A stretch of 11,839 nucleotides of DNA, taken from contig DAISYG010000067.1 in assembly GCA_036825435.1 (NCBI GenBank), forward strand, positions 1 through 11,839. Direction: 5' to 3'. The DNA is from UBA931 sp036825435. Lineage in GTDB: Bacteria > Pseudomonadota > Gammaproteobacteria > Burkholderiales > Casimicrobiaceae. Position numbers and translations under genes: made by a program. Position 1 is the first letter of the stretch. The number at the start of each line of letters is the position of its first letter. The notes below the pieces were generated by a model. That model was given only the letters and a program-made list of their open reading frames with translations, searched no databases and was not told where the DNA came from. This document shows positions 5,719 through 11,839 of this stretch, one piece after another.

Positions 5719-7468
5719 ACTGAACGGAATTCATTTCCGCGACCAACGCACGGATTTTGGTCGGATGATTGCTGCGTACGATGCGCGTCGTCAACGCCTT
5801 CAATTCGGAAACATCGGTATTGATCACGCCTTCCTTGACCGCGAGCAGCGCAGAGGCGGGCATGGAGAAGTGACGCAAACCGAGCCCGAGCAGAAGGCGC
5901 GTCATTTCCGGGTCGCCCGCCATTTCACCACACATGGAAACGGGCACCTTGGCGTGATTCGCGCTCTTGATGACGTGTGCCAGGAGTTTGATCATCGCCG
6001 GGTGCAGTGGATCGTAAAGCTGAGCGACCGCCTCATCGGAACGATCGACAGCGAGCGTGTATTGAATAAGATCGTTGGTGCCGATGGACAAAAACGAAAA
6101 TTTCTGTAGAAACGGCGTGATGGCCAGCGCGGCGGCGGGAACTTCGATCATCGCGCCGATTTCGACATTACGATCGAACGCGATATGCTCTTCATCGAGC
6201 GTTTTTTTGACGGTTTCGATGATGTCGAGCGCCTGTTCGATTTCAGAGACCGACGACAGCATCGGGATCATGATTTTCAGCTTGCCATAAACGGAAGCAC
6301 GAAAAATGGCACGCAGTTGCGTCGTGAACAGCGCCTGCTCGACAAAACACAAACGAATCGCGCGCAAACCAAGCGCGGGGTTGGGCGTGACGCGTGCCAG
6401 CGCATCCACCTGCGTGTTGATTTTGTCGGCGCCTAGATCGAGCGTGCGCACAATCACCGGCCTGCCTTTCATGCCGCGCAGCACGCGACGGTAGGCGAGA
6501 AACTGCGTACGCTCGTCGGGCAACTCGTCTTGATTGAGATAAAGAAATTCGGTACGGAACAGACCGACGCCCTGCGCGCCGACTTTGAGCGCCAACGGCA
6601 AATCATCGGGGATTTCAATATTGACTGCCAGTGAAACATCGATGCCATCGCGCGTTTTCGGACGGCGACGCACCAGCGACATCAGCGCTTCGCGACGCGC
6701 TTTCTGTTTTTGATACAGTTCGCGGTACTGCGCCAGCACCACGCGGCTCGGGTTGACAATGATGCAGCCTTGATCACCATCGACGATAACGGTTTCACCC
6801 TCGCGCACCATCTGCCGCGCGGTACGCATCCCGGCGAGCGCGGGAACGCCCAAACTGCGGGCGACAATCGCGGTGTGCGACGTTGCGCCGCCGAGATCGG
6901 TGACGAACGCGGCAAAACGACGGCGTTTGTATTGCAATAAATCAGCGGGCGACAGATCGTGTGCGATGAGAATGGTGTGCGGGTCAGGGCCTGCTTCAGG
7001 CGACGAATCGCTGACGCGTCCCATCAGTTGTTTGAGAATGCGCTCGACGACCTGCATCACGTCGAACCTTCGCTCGCGCAGATATTCGTCTTCGATTTGC
7101 CCGAACTGAGCAACCCAGGCATCCATTTTTTGCACCAGTGCCCACTCGGCGTTGCAACCGTGTTCGACAATATGAGCTTTGGCGCCCTCGCTGAGCGCAA
7201 CGTCATTCAGCAGCGTTTCCTGCATGTCGATGAACGCGTCGATGTCATCGGCGAGATCGGATTCCGCCATGTCTTGCCGCAACAAACGAAGTTCGTGCCG
7301 GACATTGGCGATTGCGTTGTCGAGGCGACGAAGCTCGGTGGGAAAATGTTCGGGGGCGATGGCGTATTGCGAAACGTCAAGCGTGGCGTGGGAAATCAAG
7401 CGCGATTTTCCGATGGCAATGCCGCCGGAAACACCGATGCCGTGAAGAGAAAAACTACAGGTGGTCAT
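5717..7468 (-). CDS. ptsI: PTS enzyme I (phosphoenolpyruvate-protein phosphotransferase)
   Basis: Enzyme I takes phosphate from phosphoenolpyruvate onto a histidine and passes it to HPr in the cytoplasm. The 583-residue product has the complete layout: an N-terminal HPr-binding and phosphohistidine part with GGATSHTAIVARSLGVPA (193-210, His198 as phosphorylated residue), and a C-terminal PEP-binding barrel. That barrel carries GLFRTEFLY (302-310), GAMIEVPAA (438-446), SIGTNDLIQYTLAVDR (461-476) and SMCGEMAGD (511-519, Cys513 as proton donor). RTLDLGADK (341-349) has Ala where enteric enzymes have Gly, a variation I associate with betaproteobacteria. The gene begins 18 bases after the HPr stop and has a modest GAAAGG ribosome-binding site. 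It is last in its operon. With no sugar permease nearby it probably serves regulation rather than transport. Confidence 0.97.
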   Translation of the reverse strand: MTTCSFSLHGIGVSGGIAIGKSRLISHATLDVSQYAIAPEHFPTELRRLDNAIANVRHELRLLRQDMAESDLADDIDAFIDMQETLLNDVALSEGAKAHIVEHGCNAEWALVQKMDAWVAQFGQIEDEYLRERRFDVMQVVERILKQLMGRVSDSSPEAGPDPHTILIAHDLSPADLLQYKRRRFAAFVTDLGGATSHTAIVARSLGVPALAGMRTARQMVREGETVIVDGDQGCIIVNPSRVVLAQYRELYQKQKARREALMSLVRRRPKTRDGIDVSLAVNIEIPDDLPLALKVGAQGVGLFRTEFLYLNQDELPDERTQFLAYRRVLRGMKGRPVIVRTLDLGADKINTQVDALARVTPNPALGLRAIRLCFVEQALFTTQLRAIFRASVYGKLKIMIPMLSSVSEIEQALDIIETVKKTLDEEHIAFDRNVEIGAMIEVPAAALAITPFLQKFSFLSIGTNDLIQYTLAVDRSDEAVAQLYDPLHPAMIKLLAHVIKSANHAKVPVSMCGEMAGDPEMTRLLLGLGLRHFSMPASALLAVKEGVINTDVSELKALTTRIVRSNHPTKIRALVAEMNSVQ

Positions 7469-7486
7469 GGCCTTTCTGCTCGTGCA

Positions 7487-7756
7487 TTATTCACCCTCGC
7501 CGAAATAATCGTTTATCAGCGCTTCAAGCGCGTCGAGCGCTTCCTGTTCCTGCGGACCGCTGGTTTCCAGCGTGACGACAGAGCCGCGCCCCGCGGCGAG
7601 CATCATCACGCCCATGATGCTTTTGGCGTTAACGCGCCGCCCATTGCGTTCCATGAAAATATCGCAGGGAAACCGCGAAGCGAGTTGCGTCAGTTTGGCG
7701 GAAGCGCGCGCGTGCAAACCCAATTTATTGACGATCTCGACATCACGGCGCAACAC
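7487..7756 (-). CDS. ptsH: Phosphocarrier protein HPr
   Basis: HPr carries phosphate between enzyme I and the EIIA proteins. I place the start at the GTG at 7756, giving 89 residues, the standard HPr size, and an N-terminus MLRRDVEIVNKLGLHARASA. GAGGAAG lies about eight bases upstream; the longer open frame would add 18 residues with no family counterpart. NKLGLHARAS places the phosphorylated His at exactly 15, and NAKSIMGV (43-50) places the regulatory Ser at exactly 46, so both the PTS site and the HPr-kinase site are kept. The first 14 bases overlap the end of the EIIA gene in another frame, which implies coupled translation. An alternative TTG start one codon later is possible but less likely. 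Confidence 0.95.
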   Translation of the reverse strand: MLRRDVEIVNKLGLHARASAKLTQLASRFPCDIFMERNGRRVNAKSIMGVMMLAAGRGSVVTLETSGPQEQEALDALEALINDYFGEGE

Positions 7757-8186
7757 GGCGTTCTTCCTCTTCTTCACTGTGATCCAAAAACAAAACCCCT
7801 TCATGCGCACCCGAAAGCGCTTTTTCGATGGTCTTGTTCAAACCGTGCTCGCGATAAGTCAACGCGCGCACCAGCATCGGTACGCTGGCGCCGCACAGCA
7901 ATTCGACTTTCCCCGGGTGGAGCAATTGACGTGCGACGCGGAACGGTGTCGCGCCGCAAATGTCGGTAACGATCAAAACGCCCATCCCCTGATCAAGTTC
8001 GTGAATCGTACGCACAACTTTTTCGGCGAGCTGTGGCACATCGTCGCCGATTTGTGCGGAGAGTGCGGCGCAATTATCCGGCGCTTCGCCGAGCACATGC
8101 GCCAGAACCGCCAGAAAAGATTCGGCAAGCGGCGCATGCATGAACAACAAAACACCAACGGAAGGATGAGCAACAGACGATTTCAT
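7743..8186 (-). CDS. PTS EIIA component, mannose (EIIA-Man) family
   Basis: From the ATG at 8186 the protein has 147 residues and forms one EIIA-Man domain, a cytosolic phosphate acceptor from HPr. The phosphorylated His is most likely His17, in GVLLFMHAPLAESF (11-24), the place of the active His in the family. TDICGATPFRVA (74-85) matches the conserved DxxGxxP loop, and LLCGASVPMLVRAL (96-109) matches the later GxNLPML-like motif. A TTG four codons upstream is an alternative start; neither has a clear Shine-Dalgarno, so coupling to gshB (27 bases upstream) is plausible. The C-terminus ends with five glutamates whose codons double as the HPr ribosome-binding site. No EIIB, EIIC or EIID gene is present, as in the regulatory PTS of many betaproteobacteria. 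Confidence 0.9.
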   Translation of the reverse strand: MKSSVAHPSVGVLLFMHAPLAESFLAVLAHVLGEAPDNCAALSAQIGDDVPQLAEKVVRTIHELDQGMGVLIVTDICGATPFRVARQLLHPGKVELLCGASVPMLVRALTYREHGLNKTIEKALSGAHEGVLFLDHSEEEEERRVAP

Positions 8187-8213
8187 GCGCGAATACAAAT
8201 TAAACAGAACATC

Positions 8214-9155
8214 TTAGCTTACCGCGCTTTCCAGCTTTTGCACAAACAATTCTGCGGGATTGAAGCCGGTTTGCTCGTGAATTTCAACAAAACATGTCGG
8301 GCTGGTCACATTGATCTCGGTGAGAAAGCCGCCGATCATATCCAAACCGACGATCATGAGACCGTACTTTTTCATCTGTGGTGCAATCTGTTCGGCAACA
8401 TATTGCTCGTGTTCCGTGAGCGGCAACGCAACGCCGCGCCCACCCGCCGCCAGATTGCCGCGCGTTTCGCCATCCTGCGGAATACGCGCCAGCGCGTAAG
8501 GCACAACTTCGCCATCGATGACCAGCACACGCTTATCGCCGTCGCTGATTTCGGGAATGAAGTGCTGCGCCATCACGGTACGTGTGCCGAACGCATTCAG
8601 CGTTTCGATGATCACATTGCGGTTGGGGTCATTGGCGCGCACGCGGAAAATCGACGCGCCGCCCATACCGTCCAGCGGTTTGAGAATGGTGTCTTGCTGT
8701 TCGTCAATGAATGCCTGCAACTGTTTTGGATCGCGCGTGACACGCGTCGGCGCGATAAATTCGGGGAAGCGCAGAATCGCCATTTTTTCGTTGAAGTCAC
8801 GCACGCTTTGCGGCTTGTTGAACACGGGAACGCCCGTCCGTTCGGCAAGCTCCAGAAAATAAGTCGCGTAAACGTATTCCATGTCGAACGGCGGATCCTT
8901 GCGCATCAAAATGGCGTCGAACTCAGTCATCGGTAACGTTTGTGGCGCACCTGCTTCGTACCAACGCGTATTGTCGGCAAAAAGTTCAAGCGCACAAACT
9001 TGCGCCTGTACATCGTTGCCGTCAGCGCAAAAGTCACACGGCTCACAGGCAAAAACCGCGTGATCGTGTTGTACAAGTGCGCGCATCATTGCGATGCTGG
9101 AATCTTTATAAGCTTTGAGATGGGGCAACGGATCGAGAACAAAAAGAGTTTTCAT
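8214..9155 (-). CDS. gshB: Glutathione synthetase
   Basis: GshB joins gamma-glutamylcysteine and glycine using ATP, the second step of glutathione synthesis, in the cytoplasm. The 313-residue product has the ATP-grasp fold and family motifs: MRKDPPFDMEY (84-94), VFNKPQSVRDFNEK (111-124), LKPLDGMGGASIF (158-170), GDKRVLVIDGEVVPYALAR (206-224), ETRGNLAAGGRG (230-241) and TEINVTSPTCFVEI (279-292). Length is normal and all motifs are intact. The ATG at 9155 lies 16 bases after the pepE stop and has no good Shine-Dalgarno. gshA is not in this window. gshB directly before EIIA-Man, HPr and EI is a recurring betaproteobacterial order, which supports both assignments. Confidence 0.97.
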   Translation of the reverse strand: MKTLFVLDPLPHLKAYKDSSIAMMRALVQHDHAVFACEPCDFCADGNDVQAQVCALELFADNTRWYEAGAPQTLPMTEFDAILMRKDPPFDMEYVYATYFLELAERTGVPVFNKPQSVRDFNEKMAILRFPEFIAPTRVTRDPKQLQAFIDEQQDTILKPLDGMGGASIFRVRANDPNRNVIIETLNAFGTRTVMAQHFIPEISDGDKRVLVIDGEVVPYALARIPQDGETRGNLAAGGRGVALPLTEHEQYVAEQIAPQMKKYGLMIVGLDMIGGFLTEINVTSPTCFVEIHEQTGFNPAELFVQKLESAVS

Positions 9156-9171
9156 GGCGATGAGAGCGTTA

Positions 9172-9867
9172 TTAAAAAGGTGGCAGTAAACCGGGCGCGA
9201 CTTCGCGAGGCGCGGCGTCGGCGACGAAGATCACGGCATTTTTATCGCCGCATAAGTAGGTAGCGGTTGAGGAAATGCGCAACCAATCGCCTTCGGGCAA
9301 ACCGAAAACACGCGTCTGCGGGTGTGCGATTAAGAATTCGGCGATGCGCTCATTGCGCGTTTCGCCTTGATGACCTTCAGGGACGGCGTTGGTGTAATGC
9401 GGGTTGATCTGAAAATCAAGGAGATGGAATGCGGTCAACCCGCAAGGATCAACAATAGGCATGTCGTTGGTGGTGGCGATGGTCGGACACGCCATGTTGG
9501 CGCCTGCGCTCCAAGCCATGTACAGAGCGCCTTCGCGCACGCGACGGGCGACGGCGTCGAGAAAAGCGCGGTCGCGACATTCCTTCAATAATTGCCACGT
9601 GTTGCCGCCACCGACAATAATACATTCGGCACGTGCGATTTCGCCGAGCGGGTCAACGGTATGGTGTGCAGAGACGATATCCAAGTTGGCTTCCTTGAGC
9701 GCGTCGCGAACGCGATCGAAATAATTGTCCCACGACAATGTGACGCTGGCGAATGGAATAAAAAACGTTCGGCGGCGATCACCCAATACGTTGATCATTT
9801 CTGTTGCGGCGTGTGAAAGATAACCGCCGTTGGCGGGCTGGGCATTGCTGAACAGTAAAAGATCCAT
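9172..9867 (-). CDS. pepE: Dipeptidase E (alpha-aspartyl dipeptidase, family S51)
   Basis: PepE cleaves dipeptides with N-terminal aspartate in the cytoplasm. I place the start at the ATG at 9867 because MDLLLFSNAQ aligns with the known N-terminus and gives 231 residues, the family size. With that numbering the catalytic residues fall at the positions known from the Salmonella enzyme: Ser120 in AWSAGAN (118-124), His157 in INPHYTNA (154-161), and Asp135 in TTNDMPIVDP (132-141). VGGGNTWQLLKECR (85-98) and LPEGDW (190-195) are also family motifs. GGAAA before the ATG is a weak ribosome-binding site. The frame stays open upstream to 10071, and the 25 residues just before the chosen start are hydrophobic; a longer, exported form cannot be excluded. 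It is first in the run pepE-gshB-EIIA-HPr-EI. Confidence 0.93.
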   Translation of the reverse strand: MDLLLFSNAQPANGGYLSHAATEMINVLGDRRRTFFIPFASVTLSWDNYFDRVRDALKEANLDIVSAHHTVDPLGEIARAECIIVGGGNTWQLLKECRDRAFLDAVARRVREGALYMAWSAGANMACPTIATTNDMPIVDPCGLTAFHLLDFQINPHYTNAVPEGHQGETRNERIAEFLIAHPQTRVFGLPEGDWLRISSTATYLCGDKNAVIFVADAAPREVAPGLLPPF

Positions 9868-9915
9868 AACGGTTTCCGAAGCGACAAGAAAAGTTGAAAA
9901 CAACGATATGCAAAC

Positions 9916-9943
9916 CATGAATATTGGAATCACATGATTCATG
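9916..9943. repeat. Inverted repeat upstream of pepE
   Basis: CATGAAT (9916-9922) is matched by its reverse complement ATTCATG (9937-9943). Within the same stretch GAATCA-CA-TGATTC (9927-9940) is a second perfect palindrome with six-base arms. They share bases, so only one can pair at a time. The site lies 49-76 bases before the chosen pepE start, a fitting place for an operator. No regulator can be named from it. Confidence 0.4.
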
Positions 9944-9990
9944 TCACGAGCGCAAGCAAGACAAGGCGGAATTTCGACGAAAAAGCGGAG

Positions 9991-10006
9991 TTTACACGGA
10001 TGTAAA
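9991..10006. repeat. Palindrome TTTACA-N4-TGTAAA
   Basis: A perfect inverted repeat with six-base arms and the spacer CGGA. It has the shape of a dimeric-regulator operator. The arms resemble a TyrR box but are in the opposite order and with a shorter spacer, so I do not assign TyrR. It lies about 124 bases before pepE and about 285 bases before argB. Confidence 0.45.
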
Positions 10007-10036
10007 TGAGCATTTTGAGGAGAATTCCAACGCCGT

Positions 10037-10076
10037 ATTACTTGTGCGCAGTAATGAACCAGTGGTTCCATTGGAA
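10037..10076. repeat. Three adjoining inverted repeats
   Basis: Three perfect inverted repeats follow each other: ATTACT-N7-AGTAAT (10037-10055), GAACCA-G-TGGTTC (10056-10068) and TTCCA-T-TGGAA (10066-10076), the last two sharing three bases. There is no T-run after them on either strand, so a terminator is unlikely. They may be operators in tandem or a structured leader of a leftward transcript. Confidence 0.4.
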
Positions 10077-10223
10077 TTTCTCACAAAATGCACGCGGTTC
10101 CGTGAATAATCCACACTTTTCGCGAAATTTGTTTTGTTTGACACACGTTCGCGACATTTTCTTGACTTCCTTAATAATACGTCATGGTGGTTAATCGCAC
10201 TGCCTTTTGCTGTAACCAGCCGC

Positions 10224-10271
10224 GTCGCGTCGCGGATTCGGAGTACAATCGGCGGTATCGGTCGCGTCGCG
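10224..10271 (+). promoter_or_regulatory. Possible argB promoter region with a direct repeat
   Basis: The 11-base sequence GTCGCGTCGCG occurs twice, at 10224-10234 and 10261-10271. Between the copies is TACAAT (10244-10249), a good -10 box, but the matching -35 position (10221-10226, CGCGTC) is poor. If it is used, transcription starts near 10256 and the argB leader is about 35 bases. The repeats would then flank the -10 and the start site. Confidence 0.35.
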
Positions 10272-10290
10272 ACTTTCTTTGTTTTTCTCT

Positions 10291-11181
10291 ATGAACACCG
10301 ATGTCACTTCTCCTGCGCACAAGGCGGCGGTTTTGTCGGAAGCGCTTCCCTATATTCAGCGTTTTCATGGCTGCACGATCGTCATCAAATATGGCGGAAA
10401 CGCGATGGTCGAGCCGAAACTCAAAGCGGGGTTTGCGCGCGATGTGGTGATGCTCAAGCTGATCGGAATGAATCCGGTCATCATTCACGGCGGCGGTCCG
10501 CAAATCGGCGAGTTGCTGGAGAAAATGAAAATCGAGAGCGCTTTCGTGCAGGGGATGCGCATCACCGATGAACGCGTGATGACTGTTGTCGAAATGGTGC
10601 TCGGCGAATTGAATCAGGAAATCGTTGGCCTGATCAATCTGCACGGCGGTCGCGCGGTTGGCTTGACCGGGCAAGACGGCAAATTGATTCGCGCTCGGCG
10701 CATGAAACTGATCAACAAGGAAGATGGTCACGATCTTGATCTGGGATTGGTCGGCGAAATCGAAAAAATCGAACCGGAGCTGATCGACTTGTTGGTATCG
10801 CGAGATTTTATCCCGGTCGTCGCCCCGATCGGCATGGGGCCGAATGGCGAGGCGTTCAACATCAACGCCGATTTAGTCGCCGGAAAACTTGCCGAATGGC
10901 TGAAAGCCGAAAAATTGATCATGATGACCAACACGGTTGGCGTGCTTGACCAAGCGGGCGAGTTGGTGACGGGGTTGACGGCAAGCCGAATTGAGAAAAT
11001 GTTTGAAGATGGCACGATTCATGGTGGCATGTTGCCGAAAATCAGTTCGGCGTTGAATGCCGTCAAAGGTGGCGTGGAAAGCGCCCACATCATCGATGGT
11101 CGTGTTCCGCATGCGTTGTTGCTGGAATTGATGACCGATGCGGGTGTGGGCACGAAGATTTCAGCAGATCAAACCGAGTAA
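10291..11181 (+). CDS. argB: Acetylglutamate kinase
   Basis: ArgB phosphorylates N-acetylglutamate with ATP, the second step of arginine synthesis. From the ATG at 10291 the product has 296 residues. A TTG four codons earlier is possible but unlikely. Amino-acid-kinase motifs are present: VIKYGGNAM (31-39), VIIHGGGPQIG (63-73), GLTGQDG (124-130), NINADLVAGKLA (190-201) and DGTIHGGMLPKI (240-251). The extra N-terminal stretch (about 1-25), absent from the short E. coli enzyme, is the extension that in studied long forms makes a hexamer inhibited by arginine; feedback control is inferred from this. The bases before the ATG are pyrimidine-rich with no Shine-Dalgarno. slmA follows after 19 bases, a common betaproteobacterial pairing. 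Confidence 0.97.
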   Translation: MNTDVTSPAHKAAVLSEALPYIQRFHGCTIVIKYGGNAMVEPKLKAGFARDVVMLKLIGMNPVIIHGGGPQIGELLEKMKIESAFVQGMRITDERVMTVVEMVLGELNQEIVGLINLHGGRAVGLTGQDGKLIRARRMKLINKEDGHDLDLGLVGEIEKIEPELIDLLVSRDFIPVVAPIGMGPNGEAFNINADLVAGKLAEWLKAEKLIMMTNTVGVLDQAGELVTGLTASRIEKMFEDGTIHGGMLPKISSALNAVKGGVESAHIIDGRVPHALLLELMTDAGVGTKISADQTE

Positions 11182-11200
11182 TTGATTCAGGAAGAACGAT

Positions 11201-11782
11201 ATGGCGGCTAGACAGGGAGAGCGTCGCACACAAATTTTGCAGGTGCTGGCGAGCATGCTGGAAAATCCGCGCGGCGAAAAAATCACGACGGCGGCGTTGG
11301 CGAAACGGCTGGATGTTTCCGAGGCAGCGCTTTATCGGCACTTCGCCAGCAAAGCGCAAATGTTTGAAGGATTGATTGATTTCATCGAAACGACACTTTT
11401 TTCGCTGATCAACAAAATTCAGAATGAGCGTAATGATGGTGCGGCACAAGTGGAGCAGATTGTTTTTGTGTTGCTCGGATTTGCCGAAAAAAATCCGGGA
11501 ATGATGCGGGTGCTGACAGGCGAAGCGCTGGTGCACGAAAACGAACGTTTGCAACAGCGCATCAATCAGGTGCACGATAAAATCGAAGCGGCGATTCGGC
11601 AGTCGTTGCGTGTGGCGCAGGCGTCTGGACAGATTGAGCGCGGACTCGACGCGGCGGTGTGCGCAACGGTGCTACTCGCGTTCGTTGTTGGACGTTGGCA
11701 ATTATTCGTGAAGAACGGCTTTCGCGATGAACTGCAAAAAGATTGGGCGCGCCAAAAAATATTTTTGCTTGATCTTGCTTGA
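11201..11782 (+). CDS. slmA: TetR-family nucleoid occlusion factor SlmA
   Basis: SlmA binds specific chromosomal sites and stops FtsZ from forming a division septum over the nucleoid. The 193-residue product, close to the E. coli length of 198, has an N-terminal TetR helix-turn-helix (about 10-58) with ITTAALAKRLDVSEAALYRH (28-47) and ASKAQMFEGLIDFIE (49-63). FVLLGFAEKNPGMMRVLTGE and VHENERLQQRINQ in the middle of the protein match SlmA rather than general TetR proteins. AGGAAG (11189-11194) lies six bases before the ATG. It is probably co-transcribed with argB. A role as an ordinary TetR regulator is the alternative, but the similarity runs the whole length. Confidence 0.9.
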   Translation: MAARQGERRTQILQVLASMLENPRGEKITTAALAKRLDVSEAALYRHFASKAQMFEGLIDFIETTLFSLINKIQNERNDGAAQVEQIVFVLLGFAEKNPGMMRVLTGEALVHENERLQQRINQVHDKIEAAIRQSLRVAQASGQIERGLDAAVCATVLLAFVVGRWQLFVKNGFRDELQKDWARQKIFLLDLA

Positions 11783-11800
11783 GCGCTAGAGCGTTTTTGA
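11783..11800 (+). terminator. Weak terminator-like sequence after slmA
   Basis: Directly after the slmA stop, CGCT-AG-AGCG (11784-11793) is followed by TTTTT (11794-11798). The stem is only four pairs and the two-base loop is too tight to form as drawn. The T-run right after a GC-rich inverted repeat and the position after the stop are the only support. Confidence 0.25.
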
Positions 11801-11839
11801 TTTATCTCTATACATAACCACAAGACTCGAAGTAGTTCC

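Larger units (their letters stand above)
9868..10290. other. Divergent intergenic region between pepE and argB
   Basis: These 423 bases hold no convincing gene. They must carry the promoters for pepE (leftward) and argB (rightward). The left two thirds are comparatively AT-rich and contain several perfect inverted repeats, listed separately. The right part is GC-rich with a short direct repeat around a possible argB -10 box. TTGACA (10138-10143) and TTGACT (10162-10167) occur but lack well-spaced -10 partners. No tRNA-like fold or riboswitch was recognised. Confidence 0.6.

Noticed and set aside
6959..7969. Open frame of 336 codons on the plus strand
   Set aside because: It is antisense to ptsI, HPr and EIIA; no motif and no ribosome-binding site.
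7572..8936. Long open frame of 454 codons on the plus strand
   Set aside because: It lies antisense to HPr, EIIA and gshB, all with intact family motifs. The product has no recognisable domain, and such long antisense frames are expected opposite GC-rich genes.
9991..10006. TyrR box
   Set aside because: The TyrR consensus is TGTAAA-N6-TTTACA; here the arms are in the opposite order with a four-base spacer.
9943..10071. Extension of pepE back to the ATG at 10071
   Set aside because: The 43 extra residues are low in coding character, have no ribosome-binding site and no counterpart in PepE proteins; this DNA is better seen as regulatory.
11765..11782. Tandem TTGCTTGA repeat at the end of slmA
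   Set aside because: Only two eight-base copies two bases apart inside the coding end; best explained by chance or a small local duplication.
1..11839. CRISPR array, insertion sequence, phage gene, toxin-antitoxin pair or defence system
   Set aside because: I found no regularly spaced repeats, transposase or integrase motifs, terminal repeats, or small-gene pairs typical of these elements; nearly all bases are accounted for by housekeeping genes.

Overview
The window is a chromosomal stretch of a proteobacterium, most likely a betaproteobacterium. The evidence for this is neighbourhood and protein type: pepE-gshB-EIIA(Man)-HPr-EI in one run, lysM-dprA divergent from def-fmt, and argB followed by an SlmA-type TetR protein. 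By eye the base composition is moderately GC-rich and even. No rRNA, tRNA, CRISPR, insertion sequence or prophage gene is visible, so this looks like core genome rather than an accessory island.

Layout from left to right. (1) At 1-296 is the 3' part of a small helical protein, hemerythrin-like or Rsd/AlgQ-like. Its reading frame is broken or unresolved at the window edge, and its end overlaps the end of dprA. (2) On the minus strand (2571 down to 284) lies a secreted LysM protein followed by dprA, the natural-transformation recombination mediator. They share a good sigma-70-like promoter at 2600-2628. (3) Divergently on the plus strand are def (peptide deformylase) and fmt (Met-tRNA formyltransferase), which together handle N-formylation in translation. 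(4) Still on plus, where rsmB often follows fmt, there is instead an NsrR-type Rrf2 regulator. Its stop codon overlaps the start of a patatin-like (RssA-type) hydrolase. (5) On the minus strand (9867 down to 5717) is a tightly packed five-gene run: pepE, gshB, an EIIA(Man)-type PTS protein, HPr and enzyme I. It ends in a hairpin plus T-run. (6) A 423-base intergenic region (9868-10290) holds several perfect inverted repeats. (7) On plus, argB (arginine biosynthesis) is followed by slmA (nucleoid occlusion).

The PTS run has general phosphotransfer proteins but no sugar permease, which is the pattern of a regulatory PTS. HPr keeps both His15 and Ser46. Its ribosome-binding site lies inside the poly-Glu tail of the EIIA gene, and that gene overlaps the HPr start.

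I do not see a convincing undescribed multi-gene system. The points most worth a second look are the altered cysteine set of the NsrR-like regulator and its coupling to a patatin, the cluster of palindromes between pepE and argB, the broken gene at the left edge, and extra cysteines in the Fmt C-terminal domain. Several starts were moved inward from the longest open frame using ribosome-binding sites and family length (LysM, fmt, HPr, EIIA, pepE, argB).
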